DNA of 14,192 nucleotides from XYA12-FULL-58-9 sp001798605 (GTDB lineage: Bacteria; Myxococcota; XYA12-FULL-58-9), in the NCBI GenBank assembly GCA_036736205.1, contig DAINMX010000175.1:1-14192 (forward strand), in the 5' to 3' direction. A program made the translations under genes and the position numbers. Below the pieces are notes generated by a model. That model worked only from the letters and a program-made list of their open reading frames with translations, searched no databases and was not told where the DNA came from. Position 1 is the stretch's first letter; every line of letters starts with the position of its first letter. Of this stretch, positions 1 through 6,664 are shown piece after piece.

Positions 1-193
1 CCAGGGCATGGCACAAACTGCTACGATTCTCAGACCGCTCTTGTTGCGATAGGGCGACCTCGCCACACCGAGCGACGAGCAGGTTGCAGGTTTTGATGGT
101 TTAGAGCAACCGAGCAACCACTTGGACTGCCCACGGGCAGGTGCTAACGACTCGGCTTGTGCGTTCCGCGCGCAAACTCAGAAAGGGGGCGAC

Positions 194-1987
194 GTGCAGT
201 CACCAATTACCTCTGTGTGGCGGGCATCCGCCGTGTTTGTTGTCGGTGTTTGCAGTTGCCATGGTGAACGGCCCACGCACCAATCCGCGCACGAACCCGT
301 GCAAGAGGCCCGTGCCACATTGCACACAGTGCATGCATTCATCGGTGCCACGGTCTTTGATGGCACGGGCAGGGATGTCATGCCTGACAGTGTCATCATT
401 GTTACCGATGATCGCATCACAGCGGTTGGCACGGTGGCAACCGTCAAGATCCCCGACTCGGCGCAGCGCATCGACGTGGGAGGTAAGTGGATCATTCCTG
501 GGCTCATTGACTCACACATCCATTTTTTTCAGTCCTCGGGACTGTACACACGACCTGACATTATTAACATGTCCGAGTTGCAAAGCTACGACGATGAACT
601 TACGTCCCTCAAGGAAGGCAACACCCCACTGCTCAAACGTTATGTAGCAAGTGGCGTCACCAGCGTCGTCGACATGGGCGGCCCCTTTTGGAACTTTGAT
701 GTCCGTGACCACGCCAACGGCTCGACTTTGACGCCCCGGGTTGCCGTTTCTGGCCCTCTGATCTCCACCGTCGATCGCAATATTCTCGACCGAGGCGATC
801 CCCCAATCATCCGTGCCAGCAATCCAGAACACGCGAAACGGCTCGTCAGGGCTCAGCTATTGCGCAAACCTGATCTGGTCAAGGTCTGGTACATCGTCGG
901 CACCGATGGCAACGTCACGACTTCAGCTCCAATTCTCGGCGCGGTGATCGAAGAGGCCCATGGCGCAGGTGTCCGAGTAGCGGTTCACGCCACTCAACTC
1001 GAGGCAGCACGGCTGGCTGTCCGTCACGGCGCGGACATCCTTGTCCATAGTGTCGATGATGAAGTGGTCGACGAAGCTTTTGTGACGCTCCTGAAAGCCT
1101 CGGGCGTTATCTACATCACGACCCTCGTTGCCTATGAAGGGTATGCGGATGTCCTCGGGGACCAGGTCGCTTTGATCCCCAGCGAAGAGCGGCTGGGCGA
1201 TCCCGTGGCGATTGATTCTTGGAGCGCCATCAAACACCCCACCGGCCTCATCGCCCGTGACGAGCGCAGCAAAGGTTGGTGGCAGAAGCTCGCGACGCGT
1301 TTTCCGCGAATGCAGGAGAACCTTCGACGTATCCATAATGGTGGCGTGACTGTCGCCGCCGGAACGGATGCCGGCAACATTGGAACATTGCACGGCCCCA
1401 GCATGCACCGTGAGCTCCAGCGTTGGGTCGAAGCCGGCATCTCCCCTGCTGACGCCATCGTCGGGGCAACAAGAAACGCTGCGCGGGTTTTTTCTAAAGA
1501 TCCGCAGATGGGTACCATCGAGCCAAACAAACTCGCTGATTTCCTCATCGTGGGAGCCGATCCCATCGCCGACATCCACAACCTCACAGCCATCGAACGA
1601 GTTGTGCTGCGCGGCCACATCATCGATCCCAGCACGATCATTCCAGCGAACCCGCGATGGGTGGTGCAGCAACAAGTGGAAGCCTACAACGCCCGCGATC
1701 TGGAGAGATTCGCTGCCCTCTATGCCGCACATGCCTCCATTGTTGACGATCAGGGCAGGACAATTGCCCGTGGTCGCTCTGACATCCGCGCTGTCTTCTC
1801 GAAGGTCTTTGCCGAAAGCCCCGAGCTGCAATGTGTCATCACAGAACGAATGTGCACCGACGAGACCGTTGTCGACCACGAGCTCGTCACTGGCCTGCGG
1901 GGCCGGGCAACACCCATTCGCGCCATCGCTTCCTACCAAGTGAAAGATGGGTTGATCGAGAAGGTTACGTTCCTCGCAAGGAACTGA
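194..1987 (+). CDS. Amidohydrolase-family lipoprotein with C-terminal NTF2-like domain
   Basis: This is a predicted metal-dependent hydrolase of the amidohydrolase superfamily (imidazolonepropionase/prolidase-like branch), probably cleaving an amide or cyclic amide bond; the substrate is unknown. Using the GTG at 194 the protein is 597 aa. I prefer this start because AGGGGG lies 4 nt upstream and it opens a signal peptide ending VCSC, which resembles a lipobox, so the enzyme is probably membrane-anchored and exported. An in-frame TTG at 122 would add 24 residues ahead of the signal. Visible catalytic features are HIH (108-110), the candidate carboxylated lysine K230 in LVKVW, H265, H285 and D392 in AAGTDAGN, so the metal site looks complete. 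Residues from about 485 to 597 (VVQQQVEAYNARDLERFAALY onward in type) resemble an NTF2/SnoaL-like domain, an uncommon appendage. The fold assignment is firm; the substrate and the tail's role are not known. Confidence 0.85.
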   Translation: MQSPITSVWRASAVFVVGVCSCHGERPTHQSAHEPVQEARATLHTVHAFIGATVFDGTGRDVMPDSVIIVTDDRITAVGTVATVKIPDSAQRIDVGGKWIIPGLIDSHIHFFQSSGLYTRPDIINMSELQSYDDELTSLKEGNTPLLKRYVASGVTSVVDMGGPFWNFDVRDHANGSTLTPRVAVSGPLISTVDRNILDRGDPPIIRASNPEHAKRLVRAQLLRKPDLVKVWYIVGTDGNVTTSAPILGAVIEEAHGAGVRVAVHATQLEAARLAVRHGADILVHSVDDEVVDEAFVTLLKASGVIYITTLVAYEGYADVLGDQVALIPSEERLGDPVAIDSWSAIKHPTGLIARDERSKGWWQKLATRFPRMQENLRRIHNGGVTVAAGTDAGNIGTLHGPSMHRELQRWVEAGISPADAIVGATRNAARVFSKDPQMGTIEPNKLADFLIVGADPIADIHNLTAIERVVLRGHIIDPSTIIPANPRWVVQQQVEAYNARDLERFAALYAAHASIVDDQGRTIARGRSDIRAVFSKVFAESPELQCVITERMCTDETVVDHELVTGLRGRATPIRAIASYQVKDGLIEKVTFLARN

Positions 1988-2104
1988 CGCCGGCGTCGTG
2001 CTCCCAACCGTCCAGGGAACGGCTGCTCGGTGGAGGGTACTTATCTGTTAGAGTCCCATTTCTGGTTGAGTTTCGCGCCATCGAGACCAGGGAGGATAGG
2101 AAAC

Positions 2105-2716
2105 GTGAGTGAGGATGAAGCGACGGTGAAGATCGATGATCGGATCGTTGGCGTCACACCCCTGGGTACTCTCGAGGTCGGCGGGGGGCCACGAACTGTG
2201 GCCGTCGAGAAGGAAGGTTTCATCGTGTACAAAAGCGATCTCGAAATCCGAGAGAAGAAGACCACAACGTTGAACGCCAGGTTGATCCCATCAGCACAGT
2301 ACGTGAGTGCCTACGAAGATGAGGCACGACTGTGGCGCAACATGGCCTGGTTGGGCTTCGCCGTTGGCGCTGCCGGTACCGTCGCCACTGTCGCTCTCGC
2401 CGTCAGTGCGGGTGCCAAAGCCGATGAGGTCAACCAAGACATAGAAGCGTTCAATGCTCAGGTGGAGCGTCCATCCGCCCAGCGTCGAGATCTCGGTGAG
2501 ACGCAAAAAGCGGTAGCCACGCTCGACGCGTTGACCCTCGTTTCGGCGGGAGTGGCGCTGGCAGGATTTGGCACCGGAACCTTTTTTTGGACCTGGGGCG
2601 ATGATCCTGATCGCTACGACCACATTCGAACCGATGCCAAAGTGGCGCCTGGTCCCACCGTGACGCTCGCGCCCCTACCCACGGCTGGTGGTGTAGCAAT
2701 CCTTGGCCAGTTATAG
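2105..2716 (+). CDS. PEGA-domain protein with two predicted membrane segments
   Basis: The start is the GTG at 2105, with GGAGG nine bases upstream; an in-frame GTG at 2030 lacks such a site. The 203-aa product opens directly in a PEGA-type domain (ATVKIDDRIVGVTPLG, then VAVEKEGF, about residues 6-60). It then has a hydrophobic stretch at about 80-103, a polar, partly charged segment, a second hydrophobic stretch at about 142-164 and the motif FFWTWGDDPDRYDH. This C-terminal layout is common in PEGA proteins of Myxococcota-like bacteria, whose PEGA domains are usually extracytoplasmic carbohydrate- or surface-associated modules. Oddly there is no signal peptide, and the first strand of the domain is at the very N-terminus, so the gene may be 5'-truncated. 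It lies 117 bases downstream of the amidohydrolase stop on the same strand; a shared transcript is possible but not shown. Confidence 0.75.
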   Translation: MSEDEATVKIDDRIVGVTPLGTLEVGGGPRTVAVEKEGFIVYKSDLEIREKKTTTLNARLIPSAQYVSAYEDEARLWRNMAWLGFAVGAAGTVATVALAVSAGAKADEVNQDIEAFNAQVERPSAQRRDLGETQKAVATLDALTLVSAGVALAGFGTGTFFWTWGDDPDRYDHIRTDAKVAPGPTVTLAPLPTAGGVAILGQL

Positions 2717-2737
2717 GCCCAGTTGCCGTGATGCAGA

Positions 2738-2768
2738 TTGGTGCCGGAGGAGGGAATCGAACCCACAC
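2738..2768 (-). repeat. Extra copy of the 3' end of tRNA-Leu
   Basis: These 31 bases are identical to 2805-2835 and contain, on the minus strand, the T-arm, the 3' strand of the acceptor stem, the discriminator base and CCA of the neighbouring tRNA-Leu. The repeat lies 67 bases downstream of the functional copy in the direction of transcription. The bases between (2769-2805) match the tRNA only weakly, and there is no 5' half, so this cannot be a second tRNA gene. It resembles in arrangement the tRNA 3'-end repeats downstream of E. coli tyrT, or a decayed attachment-site duplication. Confidence 0.85.
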
Positions 2769-2805
2769 TCCCTTTCGAGAAACTGGATTCTTTTCGAGCT
2801 TGTTT

Positions 2806-2892
2806 TGGTGCCGGAGGAGGGAATCGAACCCACACATCCTTGCGGATAACGGATTTTGAGTCCGTCGCGTCTGCCTGTTCCGCCACTCCGGC
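2806..2892 (-). tRNA. tRNA-Leu (anticodon CAA)
   Basis: The minus strand folds as an 87-nt class II tRNA with encoded CCA. The acceptor stem is GCCGGAG (2892-2886) paired with CTCCGGC (2816-2810), followed by discriminator A and CCA (2808-2806). The D-arm contains GGCAGACGC. The anticodon stem ACGGA/TCCGT encloses the loop CTCAAAA, with anticodon CAA complementary to plus-strand 2856-2858, reading the leucine codon UUG. A long variable arm (ATCC-GCAA-GGAT) is typical of tRNA-Leu. The T-arm contains GGTTCGATTCC. The T stem appears to have one U-U mismatch (GTGGG against CCCTC), which is shared by the partial copy downstream. Confidence 0.95.
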
Positions 2893-2932
2893 ACACGAAG
2901 GGAGTAGCCTTCTGCCACAATTACCACCGCCC

Positions 2933-2961
2933 TGGCAAGCGAGATTTTCGTAGCGTATACT
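2933..2961 (+). promoter_or_regulatory. Putative sigma70-type promoter for the small membrane protein
   Basis: A near-consensus -10 hexamer TATACT (2956-2961) is preceded after 17 bases by TGGCAA (2933-2938), a weak -35. The predicted transcription start would fall within a few bases of the ATG at 2970, and no Shine-Dalgarno sequence is visible there, which suggests a leaderless or nearly leaderless mRNA. Confidence 0.4.
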
Positions 2962-2969
2962 ACTCGCCC

Positions 2970-3317
2970 ATGGCGCTCCTTGCGGTCATAGGCGGATTGC
3001 TCCTGGCTCTTGCCATCGTCGTCCGCGAATACCAACTCTCCAAGGACAGAAAGGGTCACGCCGACGAACACGAGCGGATGGCACTCGCTCTCAAGGAAAG
3101 CCGTACTCAGTTGCGCCGGGCAATAGAAGACGTGCACGTTCTGCAATGCGTCCTCCAAGACAAGCATCTTCTCGATGAGACCGAGCTCGCAGCGGGGCGA
3201 GTGCGTCACATAGATGGCCCCAGAAGAGCGGCGGCCGAACGCAATGCGATAGTCCAAACCATCAACATTTCTCCGACCCAGCTGGTCATCGACGAAGACA
3301 TCACCAAGATCCACTGA
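2970..3317 (+). CDS. Small membrane-anchored protein of unknown function
   Basis: I do not recognise this 115-aa protein. The ATG at 2970 is chosen because it begins a clean N-terminal hydrophobic segment (ALLAVIGGLLLALAIVV, residues 2-18) and lies just after a TATACT box; an open frame continues upstream through the tRNA on the other strand and is not credible. After the membrane anchor comes a charged, helix-prone region at about 22-65 (REYQLSKDRKGHADEHERM and following) that could form a coiled coil, then a less structured tail ending DEDITKIH. The topology is therefore probably a single-pass membrane protein with a soluble helical domain. The gene is 56 bases upstream of the aminotransferase on the same strand and may be co-transcribed with it. 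Its last nine codons, stop included, are followed by an imperfect in-frame copy. Confidence 0.6.
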   Translation: MALLAVIGGLLLALAIVVREYQLSKDRKGHADEHERMALALKESRTQLRRAIEDVHVLQCVLQDKHLLDETELAAGRVRHIDGPRRAAAERNAIVQTINISPTQLVIDEDITKIH

Positions 3318-3344
3318 AACGAAGTCATTACCAAGCTGCACTGA
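3291..3344 (+). repeat. 27-nt imperfect tandem duplication spanning a stop codon
   Basis: Two adjacent 27-base units (3291-3317 and 3318-3344) match at 22 of 27 positions. The first encodes DEDITKIH and the stop of the upstream gene; the second, in the same frame, would encode NEVITKLH and another TGA. The unit is exactly nine codons. Confidence 0.85.
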
Positions 3345-3373
3345 GCCATTTCCTTTTTGTGGAAAAGAGACAC

Positions 3374-4501
3374 ATGGACATCTCCAGATATCGCCACGAG
3401 TTCGACGTCGTTGAGAATTTCACTTTTTTCAATCACGCGTCGGTTGCTGCGCCGCCACGCCGTGCACGCCGTGCCCTCACCGAATGGGCGGATGAGATTG
3501 GTAGTCACGGAGTCGAAGCCGAACAGTCCTGGATGGAAGTTGACGCTTCTGCGCGCGAGCGCACTGCGCGCCTTTTGGGCGTATCTGCGAAGGAAATAGC
3601 TCTGGTGGAGAATACCTCCACCGGGCTCAGCCTGGTTGCTGCGGGCCTGAGCTGGAAACCCGGCGACCAGGTGGCAACGTGCCGGGCGGAGGAGTACCCA
3701 TCGAACGTCTTTCCATGGCTGCATTTGGCTGACCATGGTGTGGAGGTGCGCGAGATCGCGCCAATCGATGGGGGCGTCACCGTTGACGCTGTGGAACGAG
3801 TGTTGACGGAACGCACACGACTCGTGTCAGTCAGTGCCGTTCAGTTTGCTAGCGGTCACCGAACACCCCTGGCGAAGGTCGGCGAGTTGTGCGCGTCCCA
3901 CGACGTTCTCCTTTGTGTGGATGGGATCCAACAACTCGGTGCCTTTGACATCCGGCCCAAAGAGTGCGGGGTGCACTTCATTACAGCCGACTCGCACAAG
4001 TGGATGCTAGGATTTCCCGGTATTGGCGTGTTGTACGTCGACGAAGCGCTCTGCGCACAAATGCGTCCGGCTCTAGTTGGTTGGAAGTCGGTACGCGATC
4101 CTTTCACCTTCGATAGTGCCAACTTCATCTTGCGAGAAGACGCAGCCCGATTCGAGGCCGGTTCTCTCGCCTGGGGACTTATCGCAGGCATGGACAAGTC
4201 GCTGGAGCTGATCGAGGAGATCGGCATCGAAAGGATTTCGACTCGCATTCGATCTCTTCTCGAACGCGCGGCGAGTGGACTTGCGAGACTCGGATGCAAA
4301 GTCGGGCCAGCTCCAGCGGACAGGGCCGGCATCCTCACTTTTGCGCCCCCTGCAGGTGAACTCGAGTCTCTCTTCGATTCACTCAAGCGGGCAGGCTTCA
4401 GTCTGTCGATGCGTCGTGGCCGCCTGAGGATATCACCGCACTTCTACAATACCGACGAGGAGATTGACCGATTGCTGGCCACGGTGGCCGAGTCGATTTG
4501 A
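3374..4501 (+). CDS. PLP-dependent aminotransferase class V-fold enzyme
   Basis: This 375-aa protein belongs to the class V aminotransferase fold (cysteine desulfurase/isopenicillin-N epimerase-like). The N-terminus carries the characteristic FFNHASVAAPP (18-28). D183 with Q186 (VDGIQQ) should hold the PLP pyridine nitrogen and ring, and K209 in ADSHKWMLG is the Schiff-base lysine. FPGIGVLYV follows, and the C-terminus has the family signature RISPHFYNTDEEID. I see no cysteine in the loop where cysteine desulfurases and selenocysteine lyases carry their catalytic thiol, so a Nfs/SufS role is unlikely. The reaction is otherwise undetermined: transamination, racemisation or C-S lysis are all possible. 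The ATG at 3374 is preferred over a GTG at 3359 because it fits the family N-terminus and is preceded by AAAAGAGA. It ends 27 bases from the convergent cysS gene. Confidence 0.88.
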   Translation: MDISRYRHEFDVVENFTFFNHASVAAPPRRARRALTEWADEIGSHGVEAEQSWMEVDASARERTARLLGVSAKEIALVENTSTGLSLVAAGLSWKPGDQVATCRAEEYPSNVFPWLHLADHGVEVREIAPIDGGVTVDAVERVLTERTRLVSVSAVQFASGHRTPLAKVGELCASHDVLLCVDGIQQLGAFDIRPKECGVHFITADSHKWMLGFPGIGVLYVDEALCAQMRPALVGWKSVRDPFTFDSANFILREDAARFEAGSLAWGLIAGMDKSLELIEEIGIERISTRIRSLLERAASGLARLGCKVGPAPADRAGILTFAPPAGELESLFDSLKRAGFSLSMRRGRLRISPHFYNTDEEIDRLLATVAESI

Positions 4502-4528
4502 GGGACACATGTGACCGAGTCGTACGGG

Positions 4529-5968
4529 TCAGGCCATCTCCCACGTCGTTCCCTGCGGCGAGTCTTTGATGACCACCCCCATGGCCGCAAGCTCGTTGCG
4601 GACGGCGTCAGCACGGGCGAAGTCCTTTGCCTTGCGGGCGGCAGCGCGTTCCGCGATGAGGTCTTCAACTGCCAGAGGATCGACGCCAGCGTCTTTTTGC
4701 CTTCGTGAGCTCAGCCGCTCAAGGACCACAGCGGGGTTGTCTGTGAACAAACCGAGGACACTGCCGATCTCAGTGATCGCTGTGCGCAGGGCACGCAAGG
4801 TTCGCGCATCGGTGTCCTTGTCCTTGGGGTGATCAAGGATGTCGTTGACGAGTGAGAAGGCCTCCGAAAGGTCACCTATGACTTTGGCGGTGTTGAAGTC
4901 ATCGTCCATGGTGGCTTCAAAGCCAGCTACGAGATCACCAACCCAGGCCTCCCGATAGGTCCCCGCCGTAGGGCCGTCCGTGATTGTGGCGTCCATGCGA
5001 GCAAGGGTTTCGTACAGGTATTTGACTCGAGCCTCGGCTTCACGAACGCTCTGGTCGGAGAAGTTGATCGGCGAACGATAGTGGGTCGTCAACAGGAAGT
5101 ACCGCAACGCCTGAGCGTCAAACTTCTCCAGCACCTCGCGTACCGTAAAGAAGTTATCGAGAGACTTGGACATCTTCTCATTGTCGATGTTGACGAAACC
5201 GTTGTGCATCCAATAGTTGGCAAGGGTTTTCCCCGATGCGGCCTCGGATTGTGCGATCTCGTTTTCGTGGTGTGGGAAAATGAGGTCCTTGCCGCCGCCA
5301 TGAATGTCGAAGGACTCGGCGAGGTGTTTGGCGCTCATCGCTGAGCACTCGATGTGCCAACCTGGACGGCCTTTGCCCCATGGCGAATCCCAGAAAGGCT
5401 CGCCAGGTTTTGCGGCCTTCCAAAGAGCGAAGTCCATGGGATGGTGCTTCTTCATGTCAACTTCGACACGGGCACCCGCTTCCATGTCGTCAATCCTGCG
5501 GCGTCCCAGCCGGCCATAGGTTGGAAATTTCTCGATGGAGAAGTAAACATCGCCATCCACGGGATAGGCCGCGCCTGATTTGATTAAACGCTCGACGAGG
5601 TCGACGATCTCTTTGATGTGATCGGTTACACGGGGCTGCAGGTTCGCCGGTGCCACACCGAGCGACTGCATGTCTGCTTCAAACTCGGAGATGAAACGTT
5701 GCGCCAACACACCGGGCTCTTCGTTGTGCTCCCGGGCACGTTTGATGATCTTGTCGTCGACATCGGTGTAATTGCGCACGTAGTTGACCGTGAACTTTCG
5801 GCGTAGATAGCGGACGATCGTATCGAATGCCACATACACACGAGCATGACCCACGTGGGACATGTCATAAACGGTGGGACCACAGACGTAGATGCCGACC
5901 TTGCCGGGCTCGAGAGGTGTGAATGGTCGTTTTTGGCCAGCCATCGTGTCGTAGATGTGCAAGGTCAT
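4529..5968 (-). CDS. cysS: Cysteinyl-tRNA synthetase
   Basis: This class I aminoacyl-tRNA synthetase charges tRNA-Cys with cysteine using ATP. The 479-aa length is normal. Visible signatures are the HIGH-type motif HVGH (38-41), KMSKS (265-269) and the zinc ligands C29, C208, H233 and E237 in CGPTVYD, GWHIECSAMS and FPHHENE. The C-terminal region contains the helical DALR-type anticodon-binding domain and ends with TWEMA. An ATG nine bases upstream (5977) is possible, but GAGG abuts it and is correctly spaced only for the ATG at 5968, which also gives the usual family N-terminus (MTLHIYDT). It is the last gene of a minus-strand unit, 28 bases after the unknown 219-aa gene. Confidence 0.97.
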   Translation of the reverse strand: MTLHIYDTMAGQKRPFTPLEPGKVGIYVCGPTVYDMSHVGHARVYVAFDTIVRYLRRKFTVNYVRNYTDVDDKIIKRAREHNEEPGVLAQRFISEFEADMQSLGVAPANLQPRVTDHIKEIVDLVERLIKSGAAYPVDGDVYFSIEKFPTYGRLGRRRIDDMEAGARVEVDMKKHHPMDFALWKAAKPGEPFWDSPWGKGRPGWHIECSAMSAKHLAESFDIHGGGKDLIFPHHENEIAQSEAASGKTLANYWMHNGFVNIDNEKMSKSLDNFFTVREVLEKFDAQALRYFLLTTHYRSPINFSDQSVREAEARVKYLYETLARMDATITDGPTAGTYREAWVGDLVAGFEATMDDDFNTAKVIGDLSEAFSLVNDILDHPKDKDTDARTLRALRTAITEIGSVLGLFTDNPAVVLERLSSRRQKDAGVDPLAVEDLIAERAAARKAKDFARADAVRNELAAMGVVIKDSPQGTTWEMA

Positions 5969-5996
5969 GGAGCTCATCCTCGAAAAGAATGGATTC

Positions 5997-6656
5997 TCAG
6001 GTTCGTTGCCGCTGCTCCTCGAGTTTTCCCTTGAGCTCGGCGACCACCGAACGAGCCATCTTCAACGATTCCTTGGAGACGCCTTCAAGCACGTCCAACG
6101 TGCTCAGCAAACGCTCGGCGAGCAACAACGCCCGTCGCAACTCCCCGCTCGGATCGTTTCTTTGTTGTTTTGGGGCGGGTTTGAAGGCGTCTGGATCGAT
6201 TTCACGGAAGCGTTTGACAACTTGATTCTTCGACGGGCTGGAATCAGCGTCGAAGACCTCGCGTTGGATGGACTTCAAATCGTGAGAAGAGACCTGGGCA
6301 CGGTCGCGCGCTTGTGACAACAGATCGACCACGTCCAGGGGGGGGAGCTCCCGCTCGGTGCGTTGCTCCAGCGCATCGGGCTCGTGGTCCCGTACGAACG
6401 AGAAGCTGCGGGTCAATTTGTTCGCCGTGTCTGTTTTGATGTGGAGCTCACGCCGACAGTATGTCTCGAAAACGGTGTAGCCCCAATTGCGAAACAGATT
6501 GTTTTCGCGAACCTCAGTCAGCTCGCTTCCGACTTGCACCCATGATGCTTTGAAGTCGCGCACTGCCACGAGGACGTTGTAACGCTTGGAGCCGGGCTCG
6601 AGAGCCTTCAGCTGCGCTTCGATTTCGGCTTCGCTTCGGGAGCGTCGTGTTGCCAC
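5997..6656 (-). CDS. Unknown 219-aa protein between the RNA helicase and cysS
   Basis: I cannot assign this protein to a named family. It starts with a GTG only eight bases after the helicase stop codon and has no visible Shine-Dalgarno site, so its translation is probably coupled to the helicase. It is soluble, with no signal or membrane segment. Residues about 35-95 contain a tryptophan- and aromatic-rich helical block (NLFRNWGYTVFETYCRREL, then TDTANKLTRSFSFV) that reads like a helix-turn-helix or DUF3102-like nucleic-acid-associated module, though this is only an impression. A charged linker follows (SSPSKNQVVKRFREIDPDAF), and the C-terminal 50 residues are predicted helical and possibly coiled coil (ELRRALLLAERLLSTLDVL and onward). 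Its position suggests a role linked to RNA or translation. Coding is supported by tight packing with both neighbours. Confidence 0.8.
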   Translation of the reverse strand: MATRRSRSEAEIEAQLKALEPGSKRYNVLVAVRDFKASWVQVGSELTEVRENNLFRNWGYTVFETYCRRELHIKTDTANKLTRSFSFVRDHEPDALEQRTERELPPLDVVDLLSQARDRAQVSSHDLKSIQREVFDADSSPSKNQVVKRFREIDPDAFKPAPKQQRNDPSGELRRALLLAERLLSTLDVLEGVSKESLKMARSVVAELKGKLEEQRQRT

Positions 6657-6664
6657 GGTGTCAC

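Noticed and set aside
127..140. CTGCCC-AC-GGGCAG hairpin as a terminator of an upstream gene
   Set aside because: The loop is only two bases and no T-run follows on either strand; no gene end can be identified in the first 190 bases.
923..1939. 338-codon open frame on the minus strand
   Set aside because: It lies wholly inside the amidohydrolase gene, whose catalytic motifs are intact. It has no recognisable domain and is a typical GC-rich shadow frame.
2738..2892. A small integrated mobile element bounded by tRNA direct repeats
   Set aside because: The repeats are only 67 bases apart, and no integrase or other cargo is present in the window, so at most this is a remnant.
2451..3341. 296-codon minus-strand frame across the tRNA region
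   Set aside because: It runs through the tRNA-Leu gene and its repeat; strings such as CGFDSLLRHQ and VRFPPPAP are the usual translation products of tRNA sequence. It also covers parts of two better-supported plus-strand genes.
3374..4501. Assignment as cysteine desulfurase or selenocysteine lyase
   Set aside because: The catalytic cysteine loop of those enzymes is not visible, and no iron-sulfur cluster assembly genes are nearby.
4512..4531. TGACC/GGTCA hairpin between the convergent aminotransferase and cysS genes as a bidirectional terminator
   Set aside because: The stem is only five pairs with a ten-base loop, it overlaps the cysS stop codon, and there is no U-tract on either side.
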